NCBI RefSeq assembly: GCF_001806875.1
Contig: NZ_KV786235.1
Location: 1 to 49,486 of the forward strand
Origin: Corynebacterium sp. HMSC29G08
Lineage (GTDB): Bacteria > Actinomycetota > Actinomycetes > Mycobacteriales > Mycobacteriaceae
Length of the DNA: 49,486 nt
Reading direction: 5' to 3'
Shown: piece after piece, positions 11,291 through 20,179 of the stretch
Position numbering within the stretch: position 1 is the first letter of the stretch
Layout of the letters: each line of letters begins with the position of its first letter
Notes under the pieces: generated by a model
What the model was told of the DNA's origin: nothing
The model's input: the letters and a program-made list of their open reading frames with translations, nothing else
The model's database searches: none
Position numbers and translations under genes: made by a program

Positions 11291-11893
11291 TTATCCGTAA
11301 GTGTCGCGCGGCCCGCGGCCTTTCACGTGAAGCGGACCCTTGCGCCAGGACGGCGTCTTCGGCCCATAAATATGTAGTTTGGTCACCACTTCGGGCCCCA
11401 CCTTGTCTGCAATGAGGCGCAGCACGGTGGATTGCATGTATTTCAGCTGCGTAGCCCAGGCGGTGGTGTCGCACTCAATGTGCACTTCACTGTCCTTAAT
11501 CATGTGCACGGTAGTGTGTTGCGCAATTTTCTCGCCCACCAGGGTTTCCCAGTTGCCCATGACCCAGCCGTAGGCCATGTTTTCGCTCCACTCGCGGCGT
11601 TTAATTTCCCTACCTACCAGCGAATTAAAAGAACTCACCTGCATGCGACGCGGCATGGCTCGCCCATCTATCCCGGTTGGTCGCCCAGGGCTTTTCTTGC
11701 TTATCGACGCCCCATCAAACCCCCCAACCTCCAACCCCGGCACCAGCGCCTCCGCCGCCGGAGCGCCTAGTGCTGCAGCACTTCGCTTCGGCAAAGGCAG
11801 CGTGCCCTGGCGGGAAAGATCCGGGACGCGTCCGCCGCGCTTGCGCGCCATTTCGCGGGTGAGAAGAAACGTGGTTTTAACCAGATCCTGCAA
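11291..11893 (-). CDS. dciA: DciA-type replication protein (DUF721)
   Basis: This encodes 200 residues. DciA proteins help load the replicative helicase in bacteria lacking DnaC-type loaders. The start is a TTG at 11893. An in-frame stop lies nine bases upstream, and the first residues, QDLVKTTF, match the DLVRRT start motif of the mycobacterial homologue encoded next to recF, so the TTG is favoured over the ATG at 11851. The C-terminal half is the conserved domain ([25 protein letters not shown]-like TTAWATQL, ending [19 protein letters not shown]). The gene overlaps the recF 3' end by 17 bases, which suggests translational coupling. A copy of the iterated 12-base word is embedded at 11698. 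Confidence 0.9.
   Translation of the reverse strand: MQDLVKTTFLLTREMARKRGGRVPDLSRQGTLPLPKRSAAALGAPAAEALVPGLEVGGFDGASISKKSPGRPTGIDGRAMPRRMQVSSFNSLVGREIKRREWSENMAYGWVMGNWETLVGEKIAQHTTVHMIKDSEVHIECDTTAWATQLKYMQSTVLRLIADKVGPEVVTKLHIYGPKTPSWRKGPLHVKGRGPRDTYG
11698..11711 (-). repeat. Iterated motif copy 1 (GCGTCGATAAGC, exact)
   Basis: Inside dciA, and reads GGCGTCGATAAGCA on the minus strand, coding A-S-I-S-K. The flanks resemble those of the copy in trpCF: a G-run upstream and AAAGCCCTG downstream. Confidence 0.85.
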
Positions 11894-13037
11894 TTGTGCT
11901 CACCCCGTCCTCCATAGTCACCATGTAGCGCGCCGCTACGGCGTCATGCAGGTTTGCCGGCAAATCATCACCCACCGCAGCCGTGATCAATACCTGCTCG
12001 GCTTCTTCAGCAACGTGAACTAAACGCTCGCGCCTTTTGGCATCCAGCTCCGCAAACACGTCGTCCAAAATCAACACGGGTGCGGATCCCTGTTCAGAGA
12101 GCAACTGGTACTCCGCCAAGTGCAGCGACAGCGCATACGACCAGGTCTCGCCGTGGGAGGCGTAGCCCTTCGCCGGAGTATCGCCCAGCATGAGCACCAA
12201 GTCATCGCGGTGCGGACCCACCAAGGTAGTGCCGCGGTCGATCTCTTCTTTCCTGCGCCTGCCCAACTCCGCCAGCAACGCCGCCTCGAACGTTGCAGGA
12301 TCACGCTCCTGGCCGAAGTTAACGGTTGATTTATAGCGCACGCTTGCAGGGCGCGACTCCGGTGCCACGCTGGCGTAGGCGGAGGTGATGAGGGGCGCTA
12401 TAGCGTCGATAAGCAAAAGGCGCGCGGTGACCAACTGGCTTCCCAAACTTGCAAGCTGGGCGTCCCAGACATCAAGCGTGGACAGAGCCGCCGCGCCCGA
12501 TTCATCCTGGTAACCGCGGCGCAGCACCATGTTTGACGTGCGCAGCAGCGCATTGCGCTGGCGCAACACCCGATCATAATCCGCCCGCACCCCACCAATC
12601 CTTGGTGTGCGAAGCGAGAGCAACTCATCCAAAAAACGGCGACGCTCCGCGGGCTCACCAACCACAAGCCGCAGGTCCTCCGGCGAAAACAACACCGTAC
12701 GCAACACGCCCAAAACCTCACGCGGGCTCTTTAAACGCGTGCGGTTAATCTGGGCCTGGTTTGCACCAGCAGCCTTGATCAGCAGGTGGGTGGTCAGCGC
12801 GCGGTCATTATTAATAGTGGTCGCAGAAACACGAGCGTTGTCCTGACCGGTGCGAATCAGCGGCGTATCCGTAGACACCCGATGGCTGCCCAGGTGCGAG
12901 GTGTAATACACCGCCTCAACAATGTTGGTTTTGCCGTGACCGTTGCGGCCAGCAAAGACCGTCACCCCCGGCTCAAGGTCCAGATGCAACTCCGGCCACG
13001 AGCGGAAATCGCGCAGATCCAGCTCAGAGACAAACAC
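11877..13037 (-). CDS. recF: DNA replication/repair protein RecF
   Basis: This encodes 386 residues. RecF is an SMC-like ABC ATPase that loads RecA at gapped DNA with RecO and RecR. Visible are Walker [15 protein letters not shown] near residues 29-42, the [21 protein letters not shown] region around 116-136, the signature/Walker B stretch [21 protein letters not shown] and [17 protein letters not shown], and a final D-loop/His region. It lies 24 bases after dnaN and overlaps dciA, as in other actinobacteria. The iterated word at 12402 falls in the [10 protein letters not shown] segment. Confidence 0.97.
   Translation of the reverse strand: MFVSELDLRDFRSWPELHLDLEPGVTVFAGRNGHGKTNIVEAVYYTSHLGSHRVSTDTPLIRTGQDNARVSATTINNDRALTTHLLIKAAGANQAQINRTRLKSPREVLGVLRTVLFSPEDLRLVVGEPAERRRFLDELLSLRTPRIGGVRADYDRVLRQRNALLRTSNMVLRRGYQDESGAAALSTLDVWDAQLASLGSQLVTARLLLIDAIAPLITSAYASVAPESRPASVRYKSTVNFGQERDPATFEAALLAELGRRRKEEIDRGTTLVGPHRDDLVLMLGDTPAKGYASHGETWSYALSLHLAEYQLLSEQGSAPVLILDDVFAELDAKRRERLVHVAEEAEQVLITAAVGDDLPANLHDAVAARYMVTMEDGVSTIAGSG
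12402..12415 (+). repeat. Iterated motif copy 2 (exact 12-mer)
   Basis: AGCGTCGATAAGCA lies inside recF on the strand opposite to the gene. The gene reads it as L-L-I-D-A. Confidence 0.85.
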
Positions 13038-13061
13038 TTAATCCGGCACTTAACCTGGTGC

Positions 13062-14249
13062 TTAACCCGGCAAACGCACCGGCATCAGCAGGTACGTGAA
13101 GTAAGTATCCGGGGTGGGGAAGGTGCCGTCCGCATTCGCCTCCGGAAGCTCCTCCGGCTCCGGCACCATAATCGCCGGACGCGAAGCTTCCGTGAAGCCA
13201 AACATCACACGATCCGTACCAATCACCCCAAGGCCATCGCGCAGGTAGCCAGCGTTAAAGGCGATGAGCAGCTCGTCTTCACCGGTGAACGCAGCCGGGA
13301 TGGTCTCAGACGCCTCACCGGAATCCGCACCAGATGCGTACAAGGTCAGCTCGCCCTGCTTAAAGTGCAGGCGGATCTGCGCATTGCGGTCCGCAACCAG
13401 CGACACACGACGAATAGATTCCATCAGCGGTGAAATCTCCACCGTGGCAATACAAGTGTGAGTCTTCGGAAGCAGCGGTGCGACATTCGGGAAATCCGCA
13501 TCCAACATGCGCGTGGTGGTTTCGCGGTTGCTCACGTGCAAACCAAACAGGCCGTCCGCACCAACGTTGTCAGCACCACCGACAGCGATCTCCACCGGCT
13601 CATCAATATGCGTATCCAGCGTGCGCGCGTTATCCAACAGCGTCTTCGCCGGGATCAGCAGCTTCGCTTCAACGCTTGGAGACGTCGGCTCCCACTCCAA
13701 GGAACGCAACGCCAAACGGAAACGGTCCGTTGCCGTCAGCTTCAGGTGCGTGCCGCTTACCTCCATGTGGATACCGGTAAGCATTGGCAGCGTGTCATCA
13801 CGACCAGCAGCAGACGCCACCTGGGTCACCGCTGCAGTCAGCGCCGCCGGCGAAATCTTGCCCGTAACCTCCGGCAAACTAGGCAGCTGCGGGTAATCAT
13901 CCAAACCCATCAGCGGTAGTTCGAACTTAGCCGAACCTCCTTTGAGCTGCAGCTTGTTGCCGTTAGTGGAAACCTCCACCGGGCCAGAAGGCATATTTGC
14001 GACGATATCCGCCAACAACTTACCCGCCACAGCCACACGCCCCGGCTGATCAATATCGGCATTAATCCGAACCTTGCTGGAAACCTCATAGTCAAAGCCC
14101 GCGAACTCCAAACCGTGATCATCCGCTGTAATCACAACAGCGCGAAGCACCGGCTGTGTGTTCTTCGTAGGCAAGGAACGCGCAACCCACGAGGCAGCCT
14201 CAGAAAGATCTTCCTTCTGAACACGGAATGACACTGAGCTCTCAACCAT
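13062..14249 (-). CDS. dnaN: DNA polymerase III beta sliding clamp
   Basis: This encodes 395 residues. It forms the ring clamp that tethers polymerase III to DNA. The N-terminal domain begins VSFRVQKEDLSEAASWVARSLPTKNTQPVL. Three topologically similar domains follow, with the LPMLTGIHMEVSG and TDRFRLALR segments in domain 2 and the C-terminal YLLMPVRLPG end that carries the M-P-hydrophobic pocket motif. AAGGGGG near 14263-14269 (minus strand) is the likely ribosome site, at a rather long distance. It precedes recF in the same operon. Confidence 0.98.
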   Translation of the reverse strand: MVESSVSFRVQKEDLSEAASWVARSLPTKNTQPVLRAVVITADDHGLEFAGFDYEVSSKVRINADIDQPGRVAVAGKLLADIVANMPSGPVEVSTNGNKLQLKGGSAKFELPLMGLDDYPQLPSLPEVTGKISPAALTAAVTQVASAAGRDDTLPMLTGIHMEVSGTHLKLTATDRFRLALRSLEWEPTSPSVEAKLLIPAKTLLDNARTLDTHIDEPVEIAVGGADNVGADGLFGLHVSNRETTTRMLDADFPNVAPLLPKTHTCIATVEISPLMESIRRVSLVADRNAQIRLHFKQGELTLYASGADSGEASETIPAAFTGEDELLIAFNAGYLRDGLGVIGTDRVMFGFTEASRPAIMVPEPEELPEANADGTFPTPDTYFTYLLMPVRLPG

Positions 14250-14439
14250 GGCGCGCGCTGGCCCCCTTAAAACAAGATTCTTGGAATTACCGTTTTCACT
14301 CTAGGCAACGACGCCACAAATCTCACCTGAGGGGCCCTAGAAGTTTTGTAATTCGATCGCGTTTCGGCGGGCTGTGCACATCCCCTGTTTCTCCCAATGA
14401 ATTACAAGTAAAAGAGTTGGTAAGAACAGTAAGTCCTGT

Positions 14440-14720
14440 GCAATCTGTGGATAACGTGTTGTTTGCGCAGCTCATGAGAGTTATCTGGAGTGTGAGTGTT
14501 GTGTGGACAAGGTGTGGATGAACGGCTGCGCGCTGTGGATAGATTCTAGGCGTGGGATTTCATCCACATTTCTCCTGTGAGTTGTCCACCGATTACTCAC
14601 AAGAATGTGTGGTTTGTCCCCAGGGGGTGAGCGGGGTTGCTTTTGTTGTGGTGTTGTCCTGCAGATTGTGAATAACATCTATGTAATTACACAGGTGTGG
14701 ATAAGTCTGTGGATTACTGT
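14440..14720. other. oriC: Candidate origin segment in the dnaA-dnaN gap (DnaA-box cluster)
   Basis: In streptomycetes and mycobacteria oriC lies between dnaA and dnaN. Here the gap holds exact DnaA boxes TGTGGATAA at 14446-14454 and 14696-14704. Near-matches are TGTGGACAA 14502-14510, TGTGGATGA 14513-14521, TGTGGATAG 14534-14542 and TGTGGATTA 14708-14716. The remaining part of the gap up to 14868 is GT-rich on the plus strand with no gene. The alternative origin segment is the cluster upstream of dnaA. Confidence 0.6.
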
Positions 14721-14868
14721 GGACTGTTGGTGTTTGTGCAGGTCTCTGGGTTGTTCTGGGTTGTTACTGACTTGGCCTTGCGTATCTGTGGGTTGACTTG
14801 CCCGTGGACTGGTTCGCTCTTGTCCTGGCGTACTTGTGGCTTGGCATGCCTCTCGACCAGTGGGGGCC

Positions 14869-15243
14869 TTTTTTGGATTGCGGCAGCATGTTGCCAAACC
14901 GGGGATAGTTGCATTCGCTGCCAGGTAATTGCCAGGTTTGGTGTCTGTTTGGGCTTTACCGGGGTGAGATCGAGTTGTGCCACTAGCAGATAATGTTTTG
15001 GGTTTCGTGTTTCCCCAGGTCAGTTGTCTTGACTCATCGTGAATTTTGCAATGTCTGCTAGTGCCTTACTGCCTGTGACTTTCTGTCAGTGCGCCTCGTC
15101 GGGATTGCCGAGCGGAACCTGGTGGGCCCGTGTCCAATAAGCCCCGTGTCCAATGACTGACTGGACATGAGAAATGTTGTCTAGCAGGTGGTAATTGCGG
15201 CAGATAACCCCGGTTTGGCAACATGCTGCCGCAATCCAAAAAA
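14869..15243. repeat. Terminator-linked inverted-repeat element, copy 1
   Basis: The element is bounded by perfect 36-base inverted repeats (14869-14904 with 15208-15243), made of a T6 run, GGATTGCGGCAGCATG and TTGCCAAACCGGGG. Outside them, both ends continue into similar terminator-like sequence (GGGGGCC on the left, GGGGGTCC on the right). The interior has no credible gene. It contains facing words CACTAGCAGATAATG (near 14982) and CAATGTCTGCTAGTG (near 15048). A collinear, roughly 70% similar copy in opposite orientation begins at 49155. The size and ends suggest a MITE-like element sitting between dnaN and the dnaA terminator. Confidence 0.8.
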
Positions 15244-15268
15244 GGACCCCCAGAGGTCTGAAGGTCCT
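15238..15268 (-). terminator. dnaA terminator
   Basis: On the minus strand AGGACCTTCAGA pairs with TCTGGGGGTCCT and is followed by T6, 37-67 bases after the dnaA stop. The 3' arm plus T-run is identical to that of the terminator at 49123, and it doubles as the outer edge of the repeat element. Confidence 0.85.
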
Positions 15269-15304
15269 TGTCCGCGGCTCGGGTGAGCCCGGAAGGAATG
15301 TGCG

Positions 15305-16831
15305 TTAAGCGCCGCGGGCGCGGTTCTTCACAATTTGTGTAAGTTCCTGGATTTCGTCGTACGTCTCACGGTTTTCCGTCATCTCCTTACGGATTTTGCG
15401 ATCCGCATACATGACGGTGGTGTGGTCTTTGCCGCCGAACTCGTCGCCAATTTTGGGCAGCGAGAGTTCCGTCAGCTCGCGGCACAAATACATGGCAATC
15501 TGGCGCGCGTGGGCCACCTGCCTGGTCTTTCCGGCGCCAGTGAGCTGGTCAACGGCCACGCTGAAGTACTCCGCTGCGGCCTCCTTGATGGCGGTGGCAG
15601 TGATGTGGATATCGCTTTCGTCGGGAAGAATGTCCCGAAGCGCAACCTGTGCCACCTCCATGGTGATTGGCTCATTGATCAGCGAAGAGTACGCGGACAC
15701 GCGGATCAGCGCGCCTTCGAGCTCTCGGATGGAGCTTTGGAATTGCGTGGCGATGAGTTCGAGGACGTCATGGCTGACGTGCGTGCCGTCCGCAGCTGCC
15801 TTTTTCAGCAGAATTGCGATGCGGGTTTCTAAGTCTGGCGGCTGAACGTCTGTAATGAGGCCGCCTTCGAAGCGGGTACGCAGGCGGTCTTCAAGCGTGG
15901 TCAGCTGACGCGGCGGGCGGTCTGAGGACAAAATGATCTGCTTGTTGGACTGGTGCAGCGCGTTGAAGGTGTGGAAGAACTCCTCCTGGGTACCTTCCTT
16001 GCCTTCGAGGAACTGGATGTCATCCACCATCAAAATGTCCAGGTCGCGGTAGCGGCGTTTGAAGGATTCCTGACGGTCATCACGCACGGAGTTGATGTAG
16101 TCATTGGTGAATTCTTCCGATGACACATATTTAATGCGCAAGTTTGGCTGCAGCACACGCGCGTAGTTACCAGCGGCATGCAGCAAGTGGGTCTTGCCCA
16201 GGCCGGAGCCACCCCAAATAAACAGTGGGTTGTAAGCACGGGCCGGATTTTCAGCGACGGCTACCGCTGCACCATTGGCAAAGCGGTTGGAAGAGCCAAT
16301 AACGAAGTTTTCAAAGGTGTACTTCGGGTTCAGGCTTGCCTCCCGATCAGGGTCATGAGCAGGCTTTTCACGCGGGATACGTTGGGGGACGACGAGGTGT
16401 GCGCCAGCGTTTGCTGCCATTTGCTGGGCGTGCATCTGCGCCAGCTCATCAAGTCCCATCGGCATCTGCTCCCCCACTGCGGTCTGCGTCGTTTGGCTCG
16501 GCGCCCACTGCTCCTGAACCGGGGGAATGACAGGTTCAGGTTCCGGTTCTGGCGCGGCCAGGGTTACAGCGAGCGTGCATGGCGTTCCCAAATGCGACTG
16601 CAGGAGCGTAGTGATGTGCGGCGCTAGGGATTCCTCTACTACTGACTTGGCCGCGGCATGCGGTGCAGTTAGCACCACGTAGCCGTTGACCAGCACTTCC
16701 GGGCGCACCAACTGGAGGTAGGCGCGCTGTTGGTGGGTCAACGTAGGTACGGATGAGTTGGGTCGTTCAGAAAGTTGCAACAACTCCGCAACGAGGTCAC
16801 GCCACAGTGACTCGAGTTGCTGATCGGCCAC
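15305..16831 (-). CDS. dnaA: Chromosomal replication initiator DnaA
   Basis: This encodes 508 residues. DnaA binds TTATCCACA boxes and opens the origin. Domain I is about residues 1-95. A variable linker rich in Pro/Glu/Gln follows (about 96-160). The AAA+ domain has Walker A WGGSGLGKTHLLHA and Walker B ILMVDDIQFL, with sensor LSSDRPP. Domain IV ends with the helix-turn-helix signature GGKDHTTVMYADRKI. The gene is the first of the leftward cluster, with a DnaA-box-rich promoter region upstream that suggests autoregulation. Confidence 0.98.
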   Translation of the reverse strand: MADQQLESLWRDLVAELLQLSERPNSSVPTLTHQQRAYLQLVRPEVLVNGYVVLTAPHAAAKSVVEESLAPHITTLLQSHLGTPCTLAVTLAAPEPEPEPVIPPVQEQWAPSQTTQTAVGEQMPMGLDELAQMHAQQMAANAGAHLVVPQRIPREKPAHDPDREASLNPKYTFENFVIGSSNRFANGAAVAVAENPARAYNPLFIWGGSGLGKTHLLHAAGNYARVLQPNLRIKYVSSEEFTNDYINSVRDDRQESFKRRYRDLDILMVDDIQFLEGKEGTQEEFFHTFNALHQSNKQIILSSDRPPRQLTTLEDRLRTRFEGGLITDVQPPDLETRIAILLKKAAADGTHVSHDVLELIATQFQSSIRELEGALIRVSAYSSLINEPITMEVAQVALRDILPDESDIHITATAIKEAAAEYFSVAVDQLTGAGKTRQVAHARQIAMYLCRELTELSLPKIGDEFGGKDHTTVMYADRKIRKEMTENRETYDEIQELTQIVKNRARGA

Positions 16832-16910
16832 GGCAGCTCCTCACAAGAATTAACAGCAATTCACAAGTTAGATCCGGACCGATAAGCCCGCGACCTGTTG
16901 TTCCACAAGG

Positions 16911-17166
16911 TTATACACACCTGTGGATAACTCCTTCCACCGGGGTTATCCACAGGAGCATGTTTAGCTGTGGATAACTGTGATTTTCTGTGTACAACGC
17001 TTGTACCTGCAGAAACTAGCGGAAATTCGCGAAAGTCTCAACCAGAACTTCACAGTTATCCACAGGACTCCACAATAGGGGTCTGTGATTTTGTGGTGAT
17101 AAAACATTGTTACCGCGTCCCACCTTGCACTGTCTAGCAAATGCCTGTGAGTACCCCTGTGGATAA
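16911..17166. other. oriC: DnaA-box cluster between dnaA and rpmH (candidate oriC / dnaA regulatory region)
   Basis: Five exact DnaA boxes lie here: TGTGGATAA at 16922-16930, 16969-16977 and 17158-17166; TTATCCACA at 16946-16954 and 17056-17064. A near-match, TTATACACA, is at 16911-16919. AT-richer stretches lie at 16978-17010 and 17080-17112. Transcription diverges here (dnaA left, rpmH right), as expected at a strand-bias switch. The box density is higher than in the dnaA-dnaN gap. The rest of the 16832-17548 gap (17167-17548) should carry rpmH promoters, but I cannot place them firmly. Confidence 0.65.
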
Positions 17167-17548
17167 CTTCCGCGCTCGAACATGCGTTTTGTCACTAAAT
17201 GAATAGACAATTACTGTGCCGCTGGCTGGATCGGCGATTTCCCCTCCCACCTGCGGAAAAACACACAGTTGTAATTCCGGGGGTACCCAAAAGAAAGCTG
17301 GCGACATGCGGCGCGGCGATTTGTAGCAACGCCTTTCAATCACGTACCCTGACATGGTCTGTCACATCAGTGACTTTTGGAGAGCACCTTCCCGGGACGG
17401 TGCATGCGAGCGCGATGATCCACATCACGCAACGCAATCTCACTTACAACGTTTCACCACCGGACGGTCTAGGCCCCGGAGCTGGTGCACATGCGGGCAA
17501 TCCGTGTGAGCGCAAGCTGGCCGTTCGTGCAACCGAAGGAGTATTTCC

Positions 17549-17686
17549 GTGTCTAAGCGGACTTTCCAGCCGAACAATCGCCGTCGCTCCCGCAAGCACG
17601 GCTTCCGTGCTCGCATGCGTACCCGTGCCGGCCGCGCCATCGTCTCCGCGCGCCGCAAGAAGGGCCGCGCAAAGCTGAGCGCATAA
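17549..17686 (+). CDS. rpmH: 50S ribosomal protein L34
   Basis: This encodes 45 residues from a GTG start with GAAGGAG at 17535-17541. The sequence [19 protein letters not shown] then [19 protein letters not shown] is the invariant L34 pattern, highly basic. It is the first gene of the rightward rpmH-rnpA-yidD-yidC cluster. Confidence 0.97.
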   Translation: MSKRTFQPNNRRRSRKHGFRARMRTRAGRAIVSARRKKGRAKLSA

Positions 17687-17692
17687 GAGCGC

Positions 17693-17716
17693 ACAGGCAT
17701 ACAGGCATACAGGCAT
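17693..17716 (+). repeat. Three tandem copies of ACAGGCAT
   Basis: Three perfect 8-base units lie in the 49-base gap between rpmH and rnpA. No hairpin forms from them. This is probably a slippage product. Confidence 0.8.
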
Positions 17717-17735
17717 AAGCGTATAGCCCACGCTC

Positions 17736-18089
17736 GTGTTACCCCGCCCGCACAAACTGACCTCGTCGGCTGACTTCAAACAGACGATGCGTCGAGGAGT
17801 GCGCGCGGGGTCTCGTACATTAGTGGTGCATGTCTACGCCCGCGAAGACCTTGTTATCCACGGTGGGCCCCGCTTCGGGCTGGTCGTGAGCAAACAAGTC
17901 GGCAATGCTGTGACACGGCATGCGGTGTCGCGGAGGTTGAGGGCTGTGGTGTTTGCGGGGCGCGTCGATAAGCTAGAGCCCCACCACGATGTGGTGGTGC
18001 GAGCACTGCCACCGGCAGCAACCGCAACCAGCGAGGAGCTAGCCCGGGAGTTTGGATCCGCGCTGGCTAGGGCGTTGAAGAAGCGTTAA
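17736..18089 (+). CDS. rnpA: Ribonuclease P protein component
   Basis: This encodes 117 residues from a GTG (MLPRPHKLTSSADFKQTMRRG). It is the basic protein cofactor of RNase P, which matures tRNA 5' ends. The family signature appears as RFGLVVSKQVGNAVTRHAVSRRLR (residues about 47-70). The order rpmH-rnpA-yidD-yidC is conserved. Its stop directly abuts the yidD ATG. A DnaA-box-like TTATCCACG at 17854 and an iterated-word copy at 17961 lie inside the gene. Confidence 0.96.
   Translation: MLPRPHKLTSSADFKQTMRRGVRAGSRTLVVHVYAREDLVIHGGPRFGLVVSKQVGNAVTRHAVSRRLRAVVFAGRVDKLEPHHDVVVRALPPAATATSEELAREFGSALARALKKR
17961..17974 (+). repeat. Iterated motif copy 3 (exact 12-mer)
   Basis: CGCGTCGATAAGCT lies inside rnpA, read as R-V-D-K-L. 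GGGGC just upstream can pair with GCCCC just downstream, putting the word in the loop. Confidence 0.8.
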
Positions 18090-18404
18090 ATGCCGTACTT
18101 CAACTTTCTGGGCGAGGAAATTCCCCAAGCCAAAGGGCCTCTAGCAAAAGTCATGGTGAACGCCGTGCGTGGCTACCAAAAATATCTCTCGCCCCTTAAG
18201 ATGGGTGGCACTTGTCGCTTCATGCCTGTATGCAGCGCGTATGCGCTTGAGGCTGTATCACGTCACGGAGCTGTGCGAGGTGGCGCGATGGCAGCGGCAC
18301 GAGTGTGTAAGTGCGGCCCGTGGCATCCCGGAGGATACGATCCGGTACCCGGCAGCGCGGGCGAAGCGGAAAAGACAACGAGGAGAAACACCGAACAGTG
18401 CTGA
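18090..18404 (+). CDS. yidD: Membrane protein insertion efficiency factor YidD
   Basis: This encodes 104 residues. YidD is a small amphipathic helper of YidC-dependent membrane insertion. The start ATG follows the rnpA stop with no gap. Family signatures are visible: RGYQKYLSPL, CRFMPVCSAYALEAVSRHG and CKCGPWHPGGYDPVP, with the conserved cysteines. The last seven bases overlap the yidC start. Confidence 0.94.
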   Translation: MPYFNFLGEEIPQAKGPLAKVMVNAVRGYQKYLSPLKMGGTCRFMPVCSAYALEAVSRHGAVRGGAMAAARVCKCGPWHPGGYDPVPGSAGEAEKTTRRNTEQC

Positions 18405-19369
18405 ACTTTATTTACTGGCCAATCTCGTGGGTGCTGAGGTTCTGGCACGAAGCCCTCGGCTTTGTCCTGCCCAAATCCTCCGGCATCTCCTGGATCCTGG
18501 CCATTGTGCTTTTGACCTTCACGGTGCGCATCTTCCTGGTCAAGCCGATGGTCAACCAGATGCGCTCCATGCGCAAGATGCAAGAAGTACAGCCGCGGAT
18601 GCAGGAAGTCCGCGAGAAGTACAAAAACGACCAGACAAAAATGGCCGAAGAGATGCGCAAGCTGCAGAAGGAAATGGGCGTCAACCCATTGGCCTCCTGC
18701 ATCGTGCCGCTGGTACAGATGCCAATCTTCCTTGGCTTGTTCCACGTGCTGCGTTCCTTTAACCGCACCGCGCGTCAGAACGACCCGCTGAGCGTTGAAG
18801 TTAACCGCGAGACCGCCAACTACGCCTTCCCGGTGGAAGATGTGCAATCCTTCCTAGATGCTGACTTCTTCGGCGTGCCGCTGTCCGCATACATGTCCAT
18901 GCCGGAGGCCGCGTTTGAGGCGTTTACTGGCGGTGACCTGACGCGTACTCACATCATCGCGGTGTGCTTGCCGCTGGTGATCATCTCCGCAGTCTTCGTG
19001 CACTTCAACGCCCGTATTTCTATCAACCGTCAGAATGAGCGTCGTGCAGCCGGCAAGGTTGCCGCACCCACTGGTGATACCGCAAAGATGATGGAATCCC
19101 AGATGGGCATGATGAACAACATGATGCTGTGGATCATGCCGGTCATGATTTTGGCGTCCGGCTTCCTCTGGCACGTTGGCCTGCTGTTCTACATGCTGGC
19201 CAACAACGTGTGGACCTTCTTCCAGACTCGCATTGTCTACGACAAGATGGATAAGGAAGAGGAAGCAGAAGAAGCAGCAAAGCGTGAGGCAAAGCGTGCG
19301 TCTGCACCCGTGGTTGGTGCACGCACTGTGGATAAGCGCACCAAGAAGCAGCGCAAGCAGGGTAAGTAG
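18398..19369 (+). CDS. yidC: Membrane protein insertase YidC
   Basis: This encodes 323 residues from the GTG at 18398 (VLNFIYWPISWVLRFWHEALG), with GAGGAG at 18380-18385; a longer upstream frame is Arg-rich and unlikely. It is the short Gram-positive type without the large periplasmic domain. It has membrane segments near residues 4-20, 30-55 (SWILAIVLLTFTVRIFLVKP, with the groove Arg), 100-115, 185-205 and 245-280, and ends in a basic tail (KRTKKQRKQGK-like) suited to ribosome contact. It overlaps yidD by seven bases. Confidence 0.96.
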   Translation: MLNFIYWPISWVLRFWHEALGFVLPKSSGISWILAIVLLTFTVRIFLVKPMVNQMRSMRKMQEVQPRMQEVREKYKNDQTKMAEEMRKLQKEMGVNPLASCIVPLVQMPIFLGLFHVLRSFNRTARQNDPLSVEVNRETANYAFPVEDVQSFLDADFFGVPLSAYMSMPEAAFEAFTGGDLTRTHIIAVCLPLVIISAVFVHFNARISINRQNERRAAGKVAAPTGDTAKMMESQMGMMNNMMLWIMPVMILASGFLWHVGLLFYMLANNVWTFFQTRIVYDKMDKEEEAEEAAKREAKRASAPVVGARTVDKRTKKQRKQGK

Positions 19370-19390
19370 GCCGCTAGTTTCACCCCACAT

Positions 19391-19434
19391 ACCGGCCTCT
19401 TCGGTCCTTCGGATCGGGGTTGCCGGTTTTTTGG
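19391..19434 (+). terminator. Terminator after yidC
   Basis: ACCGGC (19391-19396) pairs with GCCGGT (19422-19427), followed by T6. The long loop can fold further (TTCGG/CTTCGG). It ends the rpmH-yidC cluster before rsmG. Confidence 0.7.
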
Positions 19435-19557
19435 TGCCTACCTGCGGATATGGAAGTGGCTGTATGGTGTGTGTCGGCGTTGACTAATATCTATGGAACA
19501 ACACTGCGCCACTGCAGGCCACTGCAGAACGCCCACCTGAGCAAGGAGTACACAGCC

Positions 19558-20175
19558 GTGTCAGATCAGTTGCCCGATCAAGCCAGAGAGATCTTTGGAG
19601 ACCGCTTAGACCTTGCGGTGGCGTACCATGATTCGCTGGCAATAACCGCGGCTGAGCGTGGGTTCATCGGCCCGAAGGAAGTGGACCGCCTGTGGGATCG
19701 CCACATTCTTAACTGTGCGGTGGTCGGTGAGGCATTCGAGCAGAACCTTAAAGTAGCGGATATCGGTTCCGGGGCTGGCCTGCCGGGCATCCCGCTTGCC
19801 ATTGCCCGCCCAGACTTGCAGATCACGTTGATTGAGCCGCTGCTGAAGCGCTCGGTGTACCTGGGCGAGGTCAAAGAGGCGCTCAAGCTGGATAACGTCA
19901 CGGTTGTCCGCGGGCGTGCTGAGGAGCAGAAGCAAGGCCAGTTCGACGCAGTAACCTCCCGTGCCGTGGCGCCGCTAGGCAAGCTCGCTGGGTGGTCCTT
20001 GCCGTTGGTGAAACATGGGGGGCAGATGGTGGCGTTGAAGGGGGCGTCTGTAAGCGAAGAGCTCGAACGCGACCGTAAGGAAGTGACCAAAGCCGGTGGC
20101 GGGGACGCCGAGATTTTCACTGTGGGTGCGGCGCTTGCAGAGCCGACCACGTTGATCAGGATTGTGCGGAGGTAG
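19558..20175 (+). CDS. rsmG: 16S rRNA (guanine-527-N7)-methyltransferase RsmG
   Basis: This encodes 205 residues. The GTG at 19558 is preceded by AAGGAG at 19543-19548; the open frame extends upstream but without a start signal. The SAM-binding motif VADIGSGAGLPGIPLAIARPD lies near residues 63-83, and SRAVAPLGKLAGW is the family's later motif. It methylates G527 of 16S rRNA. The gene runs straight into parA (stop 20175, next ATG 20180), the usual rsmG-parA-parB order. Confidence 0.96.
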   Translation: MSDQLPDQAREIFGDRLDLAVAYHDSLAITAAERGFIGPKEVDRLWDRHILNCAVVGEAFEQNLKVADIGSGAGLPGIPLAIARPDLQITLIEPLLKRSVYLGEVKEALKLDNVTVVRGRAEEQKQGQFDAVTSRAVAPLGKLAGWSLPLVKHGGQMVALKGASVSEELERDRKEVTKAGGGDAEIFTVGAALAEPTTLIRIVRR

Positions 20176-20179
20176 ACCG

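Noticed and set aside
11324..11339. parS-like CCTTTCACGTGAAGCG in dciA
   Set aside because: Four mismatches to the 16-base consensus, including both palindrome arms.
14714..14983. Minus-strand 89-residue frame in the dnaA-dnaN gap
   Set aside because: It lies across the DnaA-box region and the repeat element, with no ribosome site and no recognisable sequence.
16880..16895. GACCGATAAGCCC near the dnaA upstream region as an iterated-word copy
   Set aside because: Several mismatches in the core; kept out of the count.
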